DNA from: an uncultured Altererythrobacter sp.
GTDB taxonomy: Bacteria > Pseudomonadota > Alphaproteobacteria > Sphingomonadales > Sphingomonadaceae
NCBI GenBank assembly: GCA_946886565.1
Contig: CAMPIX010000002.1
Location: 166,356 to 230,355, forward strand
Reading direction: 5' to 3'
DNA length: 64,000 nt
The translations under genes were made by a program, and so were the position numbers. Positions 45,181-55,342 of this stretch are shown one piece after another. The first letter of the stretch is position 1. The number at the start of each line of letters is the position of its first letter. The notes beneath the pieces were generated by a model. It did no database searches. It saw only the letters and a program-made list of their open reading frames with translations, and was not told where the DNA came from.

Positions 45181-47219
45181 TCGACCGGCTTCAGCTGGAT
45201 CGCGACGCCGCCTGCCGGGGCGAGCCGCACCGTGTAGCTGTCGCCTTTCTTCACGGTCAGCGTATCATAGGCGATCTGGTGCCGTGCCTCGGTCAGGTAC
45301 GTCGCGTCGGGTCCGTCCTTCCACACCTTGGCGGTGTAGCTCTCGCCCGGCTCGAGGAAGTCGAAGGTCAGCGTCAGTGTGCGCTCGGTCGCGTCGTTGA
45401 CCCCGCCCACGTACCAGTCGGCGCTGTTGCGATCCTTGCGCGCGAAAATGGCGTAGTCGCCGATCTCGCCCGCGATCAGATGGCTTTCGGCCCAGTCGGC
45501 CGGAACCTCTTTGATGAATTCGAGCTCGCGCGGGTGCGCTTCGAGGCTTTCGGGGAAGTCCGCCGCCATCTGGATCGGCGAGTAGATCGCGAGGTAGAGG
45601 CCGAGCTGCTTGGCGAGCGTCGAGGAGAACGGCATGCCGTTGTCGCCCACCAGCCCGAGCACGCCGGGTGTGAAATCCATCGGGCCCGCCAGCATGCGGG
45701 TATAGACCAGCGTCGGCGCATGATCCGGGCCGTTGCCGAACTTGCTCCAGGCGTTGTATTCCTGGCCGCGCGCGCCTTCGCGCGACACCCAATTGGGATA
45801 AGTGCGGCGCAACCCGGTGTCCTTGACCGGCTCGTGCGGATTGACCGCGATCTGGTTCTTCGCGGCTTCCTGCACGACCTTCAGGTGATGCTGCACCTGG
45901 CGCTGGCCGTCGTGCCACTCGAAGATCTCGTCACCGCACGGATCGGCGATGTCGGCATTGCACGAGATGATCCCGCCCGCATCGGCGACGTAGCCGGTCT
46001 TGACCACGTCCACCCCGAGCTCGCCGTAGAGCTTCATCGCATCGGCGAGCTGCGCTTCGTAAACCTGGATATTGCCGCCGGTCTCGTGGTGCCCGATCAG
46101 ATGCACGCCCTTCTCGCGGGCATAGTCGGTCACTTCCTTCAGGTCGAAGTCGGGATAGGACTGGGTGAAGCTGTAGTCGCGCCCGTTGCCGAACCAGTTG
46201 CCGTCCCAGCCGACATTCCACCCTTCGATCAGCACGCCGCGGAACCCGTGCTCGGCGGCGAAATCGATCACCTTCTTCGCACGTTCGGTGGTCGCGCCGT
46301 GATTGGGGCCTTGCGCCCAGGTCCAGTCGCCGCGGATCATGCCCCACCAGATGCCGACGTACTTGGCCGGTTCGAACCACGAGACGTCGCCCAGCTTGTT
46401 GGGTTCGTTGAGATTGAGGTCGATATTGCTTTCGACCAGCGTTGCGGGCTCGTCTCCGATGCGAATGGTGCGCCAGGGCGTGGTGAAGGCGCCCTCGCGC
46501 ACGACCTTGGCCCCGCGGCTCGACGGCGCAAGCAGTGCGCGCAGCCGCGTGCCGTCCATGCGCTTGAGCCACATGCCCGAATAATCGACCAGCGCGGCTT
46601 CGTGGAACGCCAGATAGGTGCCGCCGTCGAGCTTCATCGTCACCGGTGTGTGGACGGTCGAAAGTGCGCTGATCGGGGTCTTGGAATAGAGATATTCGTA
46701 GCGGTTCCAGTCGCCCGCGGGGATCGACCAGGCGGTGCCGTCGCTGGCGATATTGAACTCGGTCAGCTCCTCCGCGATGCGGTATTCGGACTGCGCGGTG
46801 CTTTCGGGCAATTCGTAGCGGAAGCCTACCCCGTCGTCGAAAACGCGCATTCGCACGATGAGGGTGCGCGCGGCCTCGTCGCGCTGGCGGAAGGTGACGG
46901 CGAGTTCGTTGTGCCGGTCGGTCACCCACTGGCGCTCGCCCCAAGGCTGCTCCCAGCGGGTGTCGACGCTATCGTTGGTTTCTTCGACGACCGCGAAGTT
47001 GCGCCGCATCGGATTGGCGTCGGTGAAATTGAAGCCGAGGTTGGACTTGACGATCAGGGGCTCGCCATCGCGCTCGACCGAATAGAACGGCACCCCTTCG
47101 CCATCGGCATCGAGCGTCACCGCGATCCGCCCGTCCGGGGAAGTCACCGTGCCCGCAGCGGCGGCGGTGGAGAGGGCGAGCGCCGCAAGCGAGACGGCCA
47201 GGCGGAAGGGGAGGGTCAT
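45177..47219 (-). CDS. Glycoside hydrolase family 97 (SusB-like alpha-glucosidase)
   Basis: A 680-residue periplasmic enzyme with signal peptide MTLPFRLAVSLAALALSTAA. The N-terminal sandwich (SPDGRIAVTLDADGEG) leads into a catalytic barrel with LIEGWNVGWDGNW, GHHETGG and VNPHEPVKDTGLRRTYPNW, plus SREGARGQEYNAW; these glutamates match the inverting, SusB-type branch of GH97. It hydrolyses alpha-glucosidic linkages in maltooligosaccharides. ATG overlaps the previous GH13 stop (ATGA). Confidence 0.9.
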   Translation of the reverse strand: MTLPFRLAVSLAALALSTAAAAGTVTSPDGRIAVTLDADGEGVPFYSVERDGEPLIVKSNLGFNFTDANPMRRNFAVVEETNDSVDTRWEQPWGERQWVTDRHNELAVTFRQRDEAARTLIVRMRVFDDGVGFRYELPESTAQSEYRIAEELTEFNIASDGTAWSIPAGDWNRYEYLYSKTPISALSTVHTPVTMKLDGGTYLAFHEAALVDYSGMWLKRMDGTRLRALLAPSSRGAKVVREGAFTTPWRTIRIGDEPATLVESNIDLNLNEPNKLGDVSWFEPAKYVGIWWGMIRGDWTWAQGPNHGATTERAKKVIDFAAEHGFRGVLIEGWNVGWDGNWFGNGRDYSFTQSYPDFDLKEVTDYAREKGVHLIGHHETGGNIQVYEAQLADAMKLYGELGVDVVKTGYVADAGGIISCNADIADPCGDEIFEWHDGQRQVQHHLKVVQEAAKNQIAVNPHEPVKDTGLRRTYPNWVSREGARGQEYNAWSKFGNGPDHAPTLVYTRMLAGPMDFTPGVLGLVGDNGMPFSSTLAKQLGLYLAIYSPIQMAADFPESLEAHPRELEFIKEVPADWAESHLIAGEIGDYAIFARKDRNSADWYVGGVNDATERTLTLTFDFLEPGESYTAKVWKDGPDATYLTEARHQIAYDTLTVKKGDSYTVRLAPAGGVAIQLKPVE

Positions 47220-48844
47220 ACGTTCACCATTATTGCGCCGAAGGAAGGAAGGTTGTCGGGTGTCGCGCCGTTGACCGCGATCAGGATTTCGCCGTCGGCC
47301 GACTTCGGCTCGAGCGCGAGCGGGGTGTCGCCGAGATTGAAAAAGCACCGGATGCGCTGGCCGGCGTGCTCGCGGTCGAAAACCAGCAGTGCGCCGTCGG
47401 CGCGGCAGTCTGCCACCGCGCCGCGGCGCAGCGGCGGACGCGCCTTGCGCAAGGCCAGCAGCGCCCGGGTCAGCTCGAGCAGCGAGTCCGGATCGCCGCT
47501 CTGCCGGTCGACTGCGCGCGCGAGGTTTTCCGCGCCGATCGGAAGCCAAGGATCGTTCGAACCGAAGCCACTGTCGAGTGCGGCGCTTTCCCACGGCATC
47601 GGCGTGCGCGCACCATCGCGCGAGAGCGTCAGCGGCCAGTTGGCGATCGCCTCGGGATCGTGGAGCTGGTCGAACGGAATATCGACTTGCGTGAGACCGA
47701 GCTCCTCGCCCTGATAGAAGATGACGTTGCCGCGCAGCGCGGCCAGCAGTACCGCCTTCATCTGAGCGAAGCGCTCGACCTGATCGGGCGTGCACCAGCG
47801 CGAGAGCGCGCGTGGGGCGTCGTGGTTCTCGAACGCCCAGCTGGGCCAGCCCATGCCGTCCTCGCACGGCCACTGCGCGAGCGCGGCGCAGACGAGGCCG
47901 GGCGTCATGCGATCGGCGTAGAGGAAGTTGAAGCCGTAGGCGGAGTTCAGCCGGTGGTCGCCCGCGGTGAACGCCTTCATCTCGCCCTCGGCTTCGGGGC
48001 CGCCCACTTCGGCGACGGTGAAGATCGCGTCGTAGCCGTCGGTCACCTCGCGGATGCGCTCGATGAAGCGCGGGATGTCGGGGTGCGACATGTTGTGCAC
48101 GTGGCGCTGGAAATCGAACGGGCGCGTGCGCGGCTGGTTGCTCGGCGGCGCGGGCGGATTGTCGCGCAACTGCGGGTCGTGCATCGAGAAATTGAGCGCG
48201 TCGATGCGGAAGCCGTCGACCCCGCGGTCGAGCCAGAAGCGTGCGACGCCGAGCAGCGCCTCCTGCACCGCCGGGTTGTGTCCGTTGAGCTGCGGCTGGC
48301 TGCTGAGGAAGTTGTGCAGGTAGTACTGACCGCGCCGTGCGTCCCAGGTCCACGCGGGGCCGCCGAACACCGACTGCCAGTTGGACGGCGGCGAACCGTC
48401 GGGCTTGGCGTCGGCCCAGACGTACCAGTCGGCTTTGGGATTGTCGCGGCTCGCGCGGCTCTCGACGAACCACGAATGCGCTTCCGAAGTGTGCGAATAG
48501 ACCTGATCGATCAGCACCTTGAGGCCGAGCTCGTGCGCGCGGGCGACCAGCGCGTCGAAGTCATCGAGCGTGCCGAAGATCGGATCGACCCCGCAATAGT
48601 CGGCCACGTCGTAGCCGAAATCCTTCATCGGGCTGGTGTAGAACGGCGAAATCCAGATCGCGTCGACACCGAGTTCGGCGACGTAGTCGAGCCGTGCGGC
48701 GATCCCCGGCAGATCGCCGATCCCGTCGCCGTTGGCGTCCATGAAACTGCGCGGATAGATCTGGTAGATCGCCGCGCCGCGCCACCATTCGGCAGCGTTG
48801 TCCGGCATGCTCGTTGAAACAGGGAAGCGTTCGGCGCGGTTCAT
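47216..48844 (-). CDS. GH13 alpha-glucosidase
   Basis: A 542-residue GH13 enzyme. AIYQIYPRSFMDANGDGIGD is the oligo-1,6-/alpha-glucosidase-type first motif. The triad is Asp in GFRIDALNFS, Glu in FTVAEVGG and Asp in FENHDAPR. No clear signal peptide follows ATG 48844, so it is probably cytoplasmic and releases glucose from short oligosaccharides. The frame extends to 48934, but the ATG overlapping the amylase stop is chosen. Confidence 0.88.
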   Translation of the reverse strand: MNRAERFPVSTSMPDNAAEWWRGAAIYQIYPRSFMDANGDGIGDLPGIAARLDYVAELGVDAIWISPFYTSPMKDFGYDVADYCGVDPIFGTLDDFDALVARAHELGLKVLIDQVYSHTSEAHSWFVESRASRDNPKADWYVWADAKPDGSPPSNWQSVFGGPAWTWDARRGQYYLHNFLSSQPQLNGHNPAVQEALLGVARFWLDRGVDGFRIDALNFSMHDPQLRDNPPAPPSNQPRTRPFDFQRHVHNMSHPDIPRFIERIREVTDGYDAIFTVAEVGGPEAEGEMKAFTAGDHRLNSAYGFNFLYADRMTPGLVCAALAQWPCEDGMGWPSWAFENHDAPRALSRWCTPDQVERFAQMKAVLLAALRGNVIFYQGEELGLTQVDIPFDQLHDPEAIANWPLTLSRDGARTPMPWESAALDSGFGSNDPWLPIGAENLARAVDRQSGDPDSLLELTRALLALRKARPPLRRGAVADCRADGALLVFDREHAGQRIRCFFNLGDTPLALEPKSADGEILIAVNGATPDNLPSFGAIMVNV

Positions 48845-50658
48845 TCGGCGGTCTCGCTCACCCGGCACACCGCCCAGCCGAACGCGGGCAGGGTGAACGC
48901 CGCGCTGCCCGGGGCCGAAACCTCGGCCGGGCACGCACCCGAGAGCGTCTCGAACGCGCGCGCGTCGTAACCGAGCGCGACGTTGGCGCTGCGCTCCTTG
49001 CCGGCGGTATTGAACACAGCGAGGTACTCGCCGCCGGTTGCCGGATCGAAGCGCGAGACCGCGAACACGCCCGGCCCCTCGACCTCGTAATGCCGCACCT
49101 GCTGGCGTCCGCGCAGCAGCGCCGGATGCGCGCGGCGGAGCGCGGAAAGCTCGGCGATCAGGCGGTAGAGCGGGTGCTCGCGGTCGAAATTGGCCTCGGC
49201 GGTGGTCGCGTCGGTGCCGATCAGGTCGTTGTCGTTGTAGCTGGCGGTTTCGCTCGGAAACATGTCCTCGCGCGCGGCCTGATCGTTGCCGTCGCCGACG
49301 AAGCCCTGCTCGTCGCCGTAGTAGATCACCGGGCTGCCGCGCAGCGTCAGCAGCATGGCGTGGCCGAGCTTGACCCGCGCGAGCAGTTCCTCCTGCGAGA
49401 TGCCGGGAAGACGCTGCTTCAGCAGGGTCGAGAAACGGCCCATGTCGTGGTTGCCGAGAAAGGTCGGCAGCGCGCGCGCGGCCTCCTCGCCGCCTTCGTA
49501 GAGCACGTCGCCGTCGAACATCTCGACCAGGACTTCGGGCGAGCGCTCGCCGCTCACTGCCAGCGTCACCGCACTCTGGAACGCGAAGTCGAGCACCGCG
49601 GGGAAGCCGTCGCGGCGGGTGTACTGCGCGATGTAGCCGCTGTCGGGCGCATCGCGGTAGACCTCGCCGAAGATGTGGAAGTTGGGGATGCCCTCTTCGC
49701 GCGCCACGCGCTGCATCTCGGGCACGAACGCCTGCCAGAACTCGGGATTGACGTGGCGCGCGGTGTCGATGCGGAAGCCGTCGATCCCGGTCTTGCGGAT
49801 CCAGTCGCCGTAGATCTCGATCATCCCGGCGAGCACGCGCGGATGCTCGGTGTACAGGTCGTCGAGACCCGCGAAATCGCCATAACGGCTGCTCTCGCCG
49901 GTGAAGGTCGTGTCGCCGCGGTTGTGGTAGTGGATCGGATCGTTGAGCCAGGCGGGGACTTTCACGCCCTTCTCCGCCGCGGGTACGACCGGGGTATAGG
50001 CGTATGTCGGATCGGTCAGCCTGGCGAAGTTCGCCTCGCTGCGGTCCTCGTCGCCCATGAAGCCGGGGTTGATCGGCGCGCCGTCGGGTCCGCCGCGGGT
50101 CGAATAGGGATAGTCGCCCTTGCTGCGATAGGCGTAGCGCGTAGCATCGCCTTCGGCGTAGCGGATCACGTCGGCGGAGTGGTTGGTGATGATGTCCATA
50201 TAGACCTTCATTCCGCGTGCGTGCGCCGCGTCGACGAAGGCCTCGAATTCCGCATTGGTGCCGAAATGCGGGTCGATCGAGGTGAAATCGGTCACCCAGT
50301 ATCCGTGATAGCCCGCGCTCTCATCGCCTTCGGGGCCCTGGACCGGCTTGTTCTCGAACACCGGCGCGAACCAGATCGCGGTGACGCCGAGCCCTTCGAG
50401 ATAGTCGAGCTTCGCGGTCAGCCCCGCGAGATCGCCCCCATGGTAGAAGCCCTTGTGTGCCGGGTCGAAGCCGCTGACGAGCCGCTCGTCGGGATAGCCG
50501 CCGAGATCGTTGCTCGTGTCGCCGTTGGCGAAGCGGTCCGGCAGGACGAAATAGACGATCTCGTCGGTCGCCGGCCGCTCGCGAACGTCGGCGATCTCCT
50601 GCGCGGCGAGCGGCGTTGCGGTGAGCGCAAGGGCGAGGGGGAGCAGGGTAAGGCGCAT
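48841..50658 (-). CDS. Secreted GH13 alpha-amylase
   Basis: A 605-residue GH13 enzyme exported by signal peptide MRLTLLPLALALTATPLAAQ. DEIVYFVLPDRFANGD is the first motif; the catalytic residues are in GFRIDTARHV (Asp), HIFGEVYRD (Glu) and LGNHDMGRF (Asp). The C-terminal part forms the usual beta domain (YLAVFNTAGKERSANV). It would act on maltodextrin or starch in the periplasm. TGATG overlap with the halogenase stop at 50658. Confidence 0.88.
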   Translation of the reverse strand: MRLTLLPLALALTATPLAAQEIADVRERPATDEIVYFVLPDRFANGDTSNDLGGYPDERLVSGFDPAHKGFYHGGDLAGLTAKLDYLEGLGVTAIWFAPVFENKPVQGPEGDESAGYHGYWVTDFTSIDPHFGTNAEFEAFVDAAHARGMKVYMDIITNHSADVIRYAEGDATRYAYRSKGDYPYSTRGGPDGAPINPGFMGDEDRSEANFARLTDPTYAYTPVVPAAEKGVKVPAWLNDPIHYHNRGDTTFTGESSRYGDFAGLDDLYTEHPRVLAGMIEIYGDWIRKTGIDGFRIDTARHVNPEFWQAFVPEMQRVAREEGIPNFHIFGEVYRDAPDSGYIAQYTRRDGFPAVLDFAFQSAVTLAVSGERSPEVLVEMFDGDVLYEGGEEAARALPTFLGNHDMGRFSTLLKQRLPGISQEELLARVKLGHAMLLTLRGSPVIYYGDEQGFVGDGNDQAAREDMFPSETASYNDNDLIGTDATTAEANFDREHPLYRLIAELSALRRAHPALLRGRQQVRHYEVEGPGVFAVSRFDPATGGEYLAVFNTAGKERSANVALGYDARAFETLSGACPAEVSAPGSAAFTLPAFGWAVCRVSETAE

Positions 50659-52178
50659 CAGGCGGATTTCCTCGTTTCGTTCGTCAGGCACCGCGCTCGC
50701 AGGAATTCGGCGTGCGGCGGCATGGCGTCGACCAGCGCCGCGTCGCGCCGCTCGATCCGGGCGAGCATCGCGGCGAGTTCGGCTTCGGGCATGGCGTCGG
50801 CGGCGGGGTGCCAGGTGTCGGGTTCGATGCCCTGGCCAATGAGAACCTGAAGCCAACCCTGCTCTGTGAACAGTTCTTCGTGCTCGCGGTGGATGAAGCC
50901 CGTCGCCCGGAACTGCTCGAGCTTCGCGGAGAGCGTGTCGGGCAGGGCCATCGCGCGGCAGCGATCCCAGAAGGGCTGGCCTCCGCGGCCGTTGGCCCAA
51001 TAGTGCAGAATCAGGACGTCACGAATGCGCGTCCACTCGAACTCGGCCTGGCGGTTGAACTCGGCGATCATCGCGGGCGAGCTATCGCGGCGCGGCAGCA
51101 TCGCGAGGAACCGCGCGATCGCCGACTGGATCAGGTGGATCGAGGTCGATTCCAGCGGCTCCATGAACCCTGCCGAGAGTCCGAGCGCGAGACAGTTGCC
51201 GACCCAGTGCCGCTTGCGCATGCCGGTCGCGAAGCGCAGCCGGTTGGGCTCGGCCTGCGGATCGCCGTCGAGGCCGGAGAGCAGCAGCGCGACCGCTGCA
51301 TCGTCCTCCATGAACTCGCTCGAATAGACGAGCCCGTTGCCGATCCGGTGCTGGAGCGGGATGCGCCATTGCCAGCCTGCCTCCCGCGCGATCGACCGAG
51401 TGTAGGGGGTGAACTCGCCCCGCGTCGCGCAGGGAACGGCTACCGCGCGGTCGCAGGGCAGCCAGTGAGTCCAGTCGTCTAGCCCGGCGTTCAGTTCCTG
51501 CTCGATCAGCAAGCCGCGAAAGCCGGTGCAGTCGAGGAAGAAGTCGCCTGCTATCCGGCGCCCGTCCTGCAGCGTCACCGCGGCGATATCGCCGCTCTCG
51601 CCGTGGCGCTCGACACTGCCGACGATCCCCTCGATCCGCGCAGCCCCGCTGGTTTCGGCGTGGCGGCGCAGGTAGGCCGCATAGAGCCCCGCATTGAAGT
51701 GGTAGGCCCACGGCATGTCCGGCGCCGGCTTGCCCGGCTCGGCGCGCCACATCTGCATCTTGAGCGCTCGCGCGGCGCGCTCGTTGAGCGAATAGTCTGC
51801 GAGTGGCCCGGCGATCCCCTGGGCGCGGCCGCGCAGCCAGTACTGGTGGAACGGCAGCAGGCCGTGCGGATGGCCGACCTGGCCGAAGGCGTGCATGTAA
51901 CGGCTGCCTTCGCCCGACCAGCCCGCGAACTCGATCCCGAGCTTGTAGGTCGCCCTGGTCTCGCGCAGAAACTCGGGCTCGCCGATCCCGAGGCTGCGGT
52001 TGAACAGGCGGATCTGCGGGATCGTCGCTTCGCCCACCCCGACGGTGCCGATCGCCTCGGATTCGACCAGCGTGACTTTGCACGCGGTCAGCTTCGCGAG
52101 CGCGGCGGCCGCCATCCAGCCGGCAGTCCCGCCGCCGACGATCACGATGTGCAAGGCGCTTTCAGCAGGCACGGACAC
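50658..52178 (-). CDS. Flavin-dependent halogenase-family protein (tryptophan halogenase type), copy 2
   Basis: A 506-residue relative of copy 1. GGGTAGW at 15-21 binds FAD, the catalytic lysine corresponds to Lys79 in RATYKLGIEF, and GWQWRIP is the WxWxIP motif. GFMEPLESTSIHLIQ is typical of the TonB-linked subgroup. Function is unknown; conserved siting beside carbohydrate TonB receptors suggests a modification tied to the locus rather than tryptophan chemistry. Start GTG 52178 has GAGGAAGA right upstream. It is 107 bp downstream of the receptor gene. Confidence 0.82.
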   Translation of the reverse strand: MSVPAESALHIVIVGGGTAGWMAAAALAKLTACKVTLVESEAIGTVGVGEATIPQIRLFNRSLGIGEPEFLRETRATYKLGIEFAGWSGEGSRYMHAFGQVGHPHGLLPFHQYWLRGRAQGIAGPLADYSLNERAARALKMQMWRAEPGKPAPDMPWAYHFNAGLYAAYLRRHAETSGAARIEGIVGSVERHGESGDIAAVTLQDGRRIAGDFFLDCTGFRGLLIEQELNAGLDDWTHWLPCDRAVAVPCATRGEFTPYTRSIAREAGWQWRIPLQHRIGNGLVYSSEFMEDDAAVALLLSGLDGDPQAEPNRLRFATGMRKRHWVGNCLALGLSAGFMEPLESTSIHLIQSAIARFLAMLPRRDSSPAMIAEFNRQAEFEWTRIRDVLILHYWANGRGGQPFWDRCRAMALPDTLSAKLEQFRATGFIHREHEELFTEQGWLQVLIGQGIEPDTWHPAADAMPEAELAAMLARIERRDAALVDAMPPHAEFLRARCLTNETRKSA

Positions 52179-52285
52179 TCTTCCTCATCGCCCGTCGCGG
52201 GGCGGCTTGGCAAGCGGCGCGGCCGAGGCATCGGACGGACACGAACCGCGTTTCCGCAGCGCGTGCCCGTCCTCCCTCATGACCG

Positions 52286-55075
52286 TCAGAACTTGTACGT
52301 GAAGCCCGCGAGGAACCGGCGACCGTAAATCTGGTAGTCGATCACCTGAAGCGGGGTGTCGGGGTCGGTTACCGAAGCGAACCGCTCGTCGGTCAGGTTC
52401 TGACCCTGAAGATAGATCGACAGGCCGCCGAGCGCGCTTGTTTCGGGGAAATCATAGCCGATCTGGGCATCGATGATCGTTTCGCCCAGCGCGGTCCGCC
52501 GCGTCGGCGAGCCGCCGAAGCCGGTGAAATCGCCGAGGAACGTGGAACGATGACGGGCGCTGGCGCGCGCGTTGATCCCGTTCTTCTCGTAGTAGAGCGT
52601 CCCGTTCGCGACCCACTTCGAGTAGCCGGGAATCTGCGCAATATCGCCCTGCGCATTCTCGACCTTGGTTTCGGTGTAGCCGACACCGCCGGTTACCCCG
52701 AAGCCGCTCAGCGCACTCACGAACGTGTCGAACGGCAGGGTCACCGCCAGTTCGGCACCGTAGAACTCGCCGCCCCCGGTGTTGGTCGGCGCGTCGAGCA
52801 GGCCGATCCTGCTCGGTGGCGTCCGGCCGGCCGGAAGCGGGAAACCGGTGTAGTCGAACACGAAACGGGTCCGGTCGATGTAGCTGGTGATGTCCTTGTA
52901 GAACAGCTGCAGCCCGATGAGCCCGGTGGTGCCGAAATACTTCTCGAAGTTGAGGTCGAAGGCCCAGGCGCGATAAGGCTTCAGCGTGGGGTTGCCGCCG
53001 CCGCCGCTGATGAAGGGTACGGTGCCCGTCGGACTGTCGGCCAGCACATTGCTGAGGCCGTAGCTTATCGCGACTCGCAGATCGTCGAGGCGCGGGCGCT
53101 GAATCTGGCGCGAGGCAGCGAAGCGGATCACGAAATCGCTGTCGAACCGCAACGAGAGGTTCATGCTCGGCAGCACGTCCCAATAGCTGTCGCCGGCAGT
53201 CAGCGGCACTTGTTCGCTCACGCCGTTGCCGTCGGTATCGACGAACACCAGACCGCTCGATTCCTGCAACGTCGAGATCGCCTGAACGCCGAAGTTGCCG
53301 GTCAGCTCGCTGGTGGCGAAGCGCTGGCTGATGTCGAACTGCGCATACATCGTCATCAGGTCTTCGCTGATGGTGTAGGCCTTCGCCGGAACGTCGTTCG
53401 AGAGGTTGGGATCGAGCACCAGTACCCCGCCCTCGATCAACTCGCGCGCATCGTAGCTGACCATCGGACCGAGCCCGAGATAGTCGAGGTTGGTCGATTC
53501 GAGCAGATATTCCGTCGGAATCGCGACCTCGGTCGCTCCGCCGGCGAGGCGAAGGAAGAACTCGTCCGGCGTCAGGCCCTTGTCGCGGTTGGTGTAATTG
53601 AGGCCGAGGTGCACCGCGGAAATGAAGGATTGGAATTCCTTCGACACACCGACGCGATACTGGAACAGCTCGTCCTCGATGATGCGATTGTTGTAGTATC
53701 CGGCCTGCGGCACAGTCAGGCTGCCACCCCAGCCGAGCGGATCGGTCAGCACGATCAGGTTGGGATCGCTGTAGTCCAGCGAGGGATCGAACACCGTTCC
53801 GGTCGGACCGGAGACGAAATCGATCGTGTCGGTCACATCGTCCGCAGCGTATTCGTCGCCGACGCGGTTCGGATCGTCCCAGTTGAAGCCGGTGCCGGAA
53901 TAGGATTCGATGCTCAGTTCGCTGCGATCGGTGCGCGAATAGCCGAAGTCGAAGAACGCGCTCCACCCGTCGTCGCCGTCGTAGGCGAGATTGAGCCCGC
54001 CCGAGTAGAGATCGGCCTGGCGGTTGAAGATGTCATTGCGGACCACGCCCTGGACGTTGTTGTACGTTCCGGTCGTGTACTGTCCGCTCTCCACATCGCC
54101 GCCGCCGCCGAAGGCGGTGCCGAAGAACGACAGCGGCAGTTCGATGCCGCGCTTCGTCTGGTCGTCGTCGAAATTCGAGTAGAAGCCGTCGACCGTCATC
54201 ATCCAGTTCGGCGCCGGTTCCCACTGTACCGTGCCCGAAAGACCGAGGCGCTTGAGCGCGGTCGACGTCACGTAGCTCTTGGAGCCAGAGGGAACGACGT
54301 TGCCGCTGCCGTCGGGCGAGAAGTAGCCCCAGGCATTGAATTCCTGCAGCTGATATGGCTCGTCGACATAGGATGCGGCGAGCGCGACACCGATCGTGTC
54401 GTCGGCGAACTGGTCGACGTAGGTGCCGTTGACGCGGTAGCCGAGCTCCTCCGACCCACCGTTGAGCGCCCCCAGATCGGCCCAGCTGCCTCGTGCGCCG
54501 ACGGCGAGCACCGAACGTCCGTATTCCAGCGGACGGATCGTGCGGATGTCGATCGTGCCGACCAGACCCTGGCCGACGAGGCTCGCGGCGGGAGACTTGT
54601 ACACCACGACCTGATTGACGATTTCGGCCGGGTATTGGTCGAACTCGACCGCGCGGGTATCCCCGGTCGAGGTCTGTTCGCGGCCGTTGAGCAGCGTTTG
54701 CGAGAAGTCGGGGCCGAAGCCGCGCACCGCGATGACGTTCGAGCGGCCATTGAGGCGCTGCGAGGTGATACCGGGAAGGCGCGCAATCGATTCACCGATC
54801 GAGTTGTCGGGCAGCTTGCCGATATCCTCGGCGGTCACCGATTCGAGGATCTGGTCGCTCATCCGCTTTTCGGCGACCGCAGTTTCCAGCGCCTGGCGGA
54901 AGCCGCTGACCACGATTACGTTCTCGTCGCCTTCATCGTCATCGGCATCGTCGGCAGCCTGTTCCTCCGCATCCTGCGCCCACGCCGTTTGCGGAAGTGC
55001 GCCTGCCATCAGTGCCAGCGACATGGTGAACGCCGTCGTGCCGACACCGCTGTACAGTTTGCTGCGAATTGCCAT
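52286..55075 (-). CDS. TonB-dependent receptor for (malto)oligosaccharides
   Basis: A 929-residue outer-membrane transporter with signal peptide ending TAWA and a TonB-box-like ENVIVVSGF. The plug contains LPDNSIGESIARLPGITSQR and VVVYKSPAASLVGQGLVGTI. The barrel ends in RRFLAGFTYKF with the terminal aromatic. Plug sequence and the linked amylases point to alpha-glucan oligosaccharide import. ATG 55075 follows GGAAGGGG. It is divergent from the LacI gene and likely its target. Confidence 0.88.
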   Translation of the reverse strand: MAIRSKLYSGVGTTAFTMSLALMAGALPQTAWAQDAEEQAADDADDDEGDENVIVVSGFRQALETAVAEKRMSDQILESVTAEDIGKLPDNSIGESIARLPGITSQRLNGRSNVIAVRGFGPDFSQTLLNGREQTSTGDTRAVEFDQYPAEIVNQVVVYKSPAASLVGQGLVGTIDIRTIRPLEYGRSVLAVGARGSWADLGALNGGSEELGYRVNGTYVDQFADDTIGVALAASYVDEPYQLQEFNAWGYFSPDGSGNVVPSGSKSYVTSTALKRLGLSGTVQWEPAPNWMMTVDGFYSNFDDDQTKRGIELPLSFFGTAFGGGGDVESGQYTTGTYNNVQGVVRNDIFNRQADLYSGGLNLAYDGDDGWSAFFDFGYSRTDRSELSIESYSGTGFNWDDPNRVGDEYAADDVTDTIDFVSGPTGTVFDPSLDYSDPNLIVLTDPLGWGGSLTVPQAGYYNNRIIEDELFQYRVGVSKEFQSFISAVHLGLNYTNRDKGLTPDEFFLRLAGGATEVAIPTEYLLESTNLDYLGLGPMVSYDARELIEGGVLVLDPNLSNDVPAKAYTISEDLMTMYAQFDISQRFATSELTGNFGVQAISTLQESSGLVFVDTDGNGVSEQVPLTAGDSYWDVLPSMNLSLRFDSDFVIRFAASRQIQRPRLDDLRVAISYGLSNVLADSPTGTVPFISGGGGNPTLKPYRAWAFDLNFEKYFGTTGLIGLQLFYKDITSYIDRTRFVFDYTGFPLPAGRTPPSRIGLLDAPTNTGGGEFYGAELAVTLPFDTFVSALSGFGVTGGVGYTETKVENAQGDIAQIPGYSKWVANGTLYYEKNGINARASARHRSTFLGDFTGFGGSPTRRTALGETIIDAQIGYDFPETSALGGLSIYLQGQNLTDERFASVTDPDTPLQVIDYQIYGRRFLAGFTYKF

Positions 55076-55215
55076 CGGATACCCCTTCCAGTCGGTCGAG
55101 GCGCGGCAGCGCCAACGATCCGTTCCCTCAACCCGGCGCGAGCCTTCCGCAATTCGCGGGACCGTCGCCATTCACGTGCTGAATAGGGCCGCATCGGCGC
55201 GGGCCGGAAGATAGC

Positions 55216-55226
55216 ATACGTATACG
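55216..55226. promoter_or_regulatory. Candidate LacI-family operator, TonB receptor/lacI promoter
   Basis: ATACGTATACG, with ATACGTAT forming a palindrome on a central CG as in LacI-family sites, lies in the divergent promoter 141 bp upstream of the receptor start. A near copy, ATTCGTATGCG, occurs at 56412-56422 before the transporter gene. Confidence 0.5.
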
Positions 55227-55342
55227 CACCCCCGCGCCGCTGCGGGTTTGTGGCAATTTTGTCATACCCCGGCGCCGGCCGAACCCGGGCGGCGGATTGC
55301 CTGAAAATCGCCTTGGTCCTAGGTTCGGGGCAAGCAAGCGGA

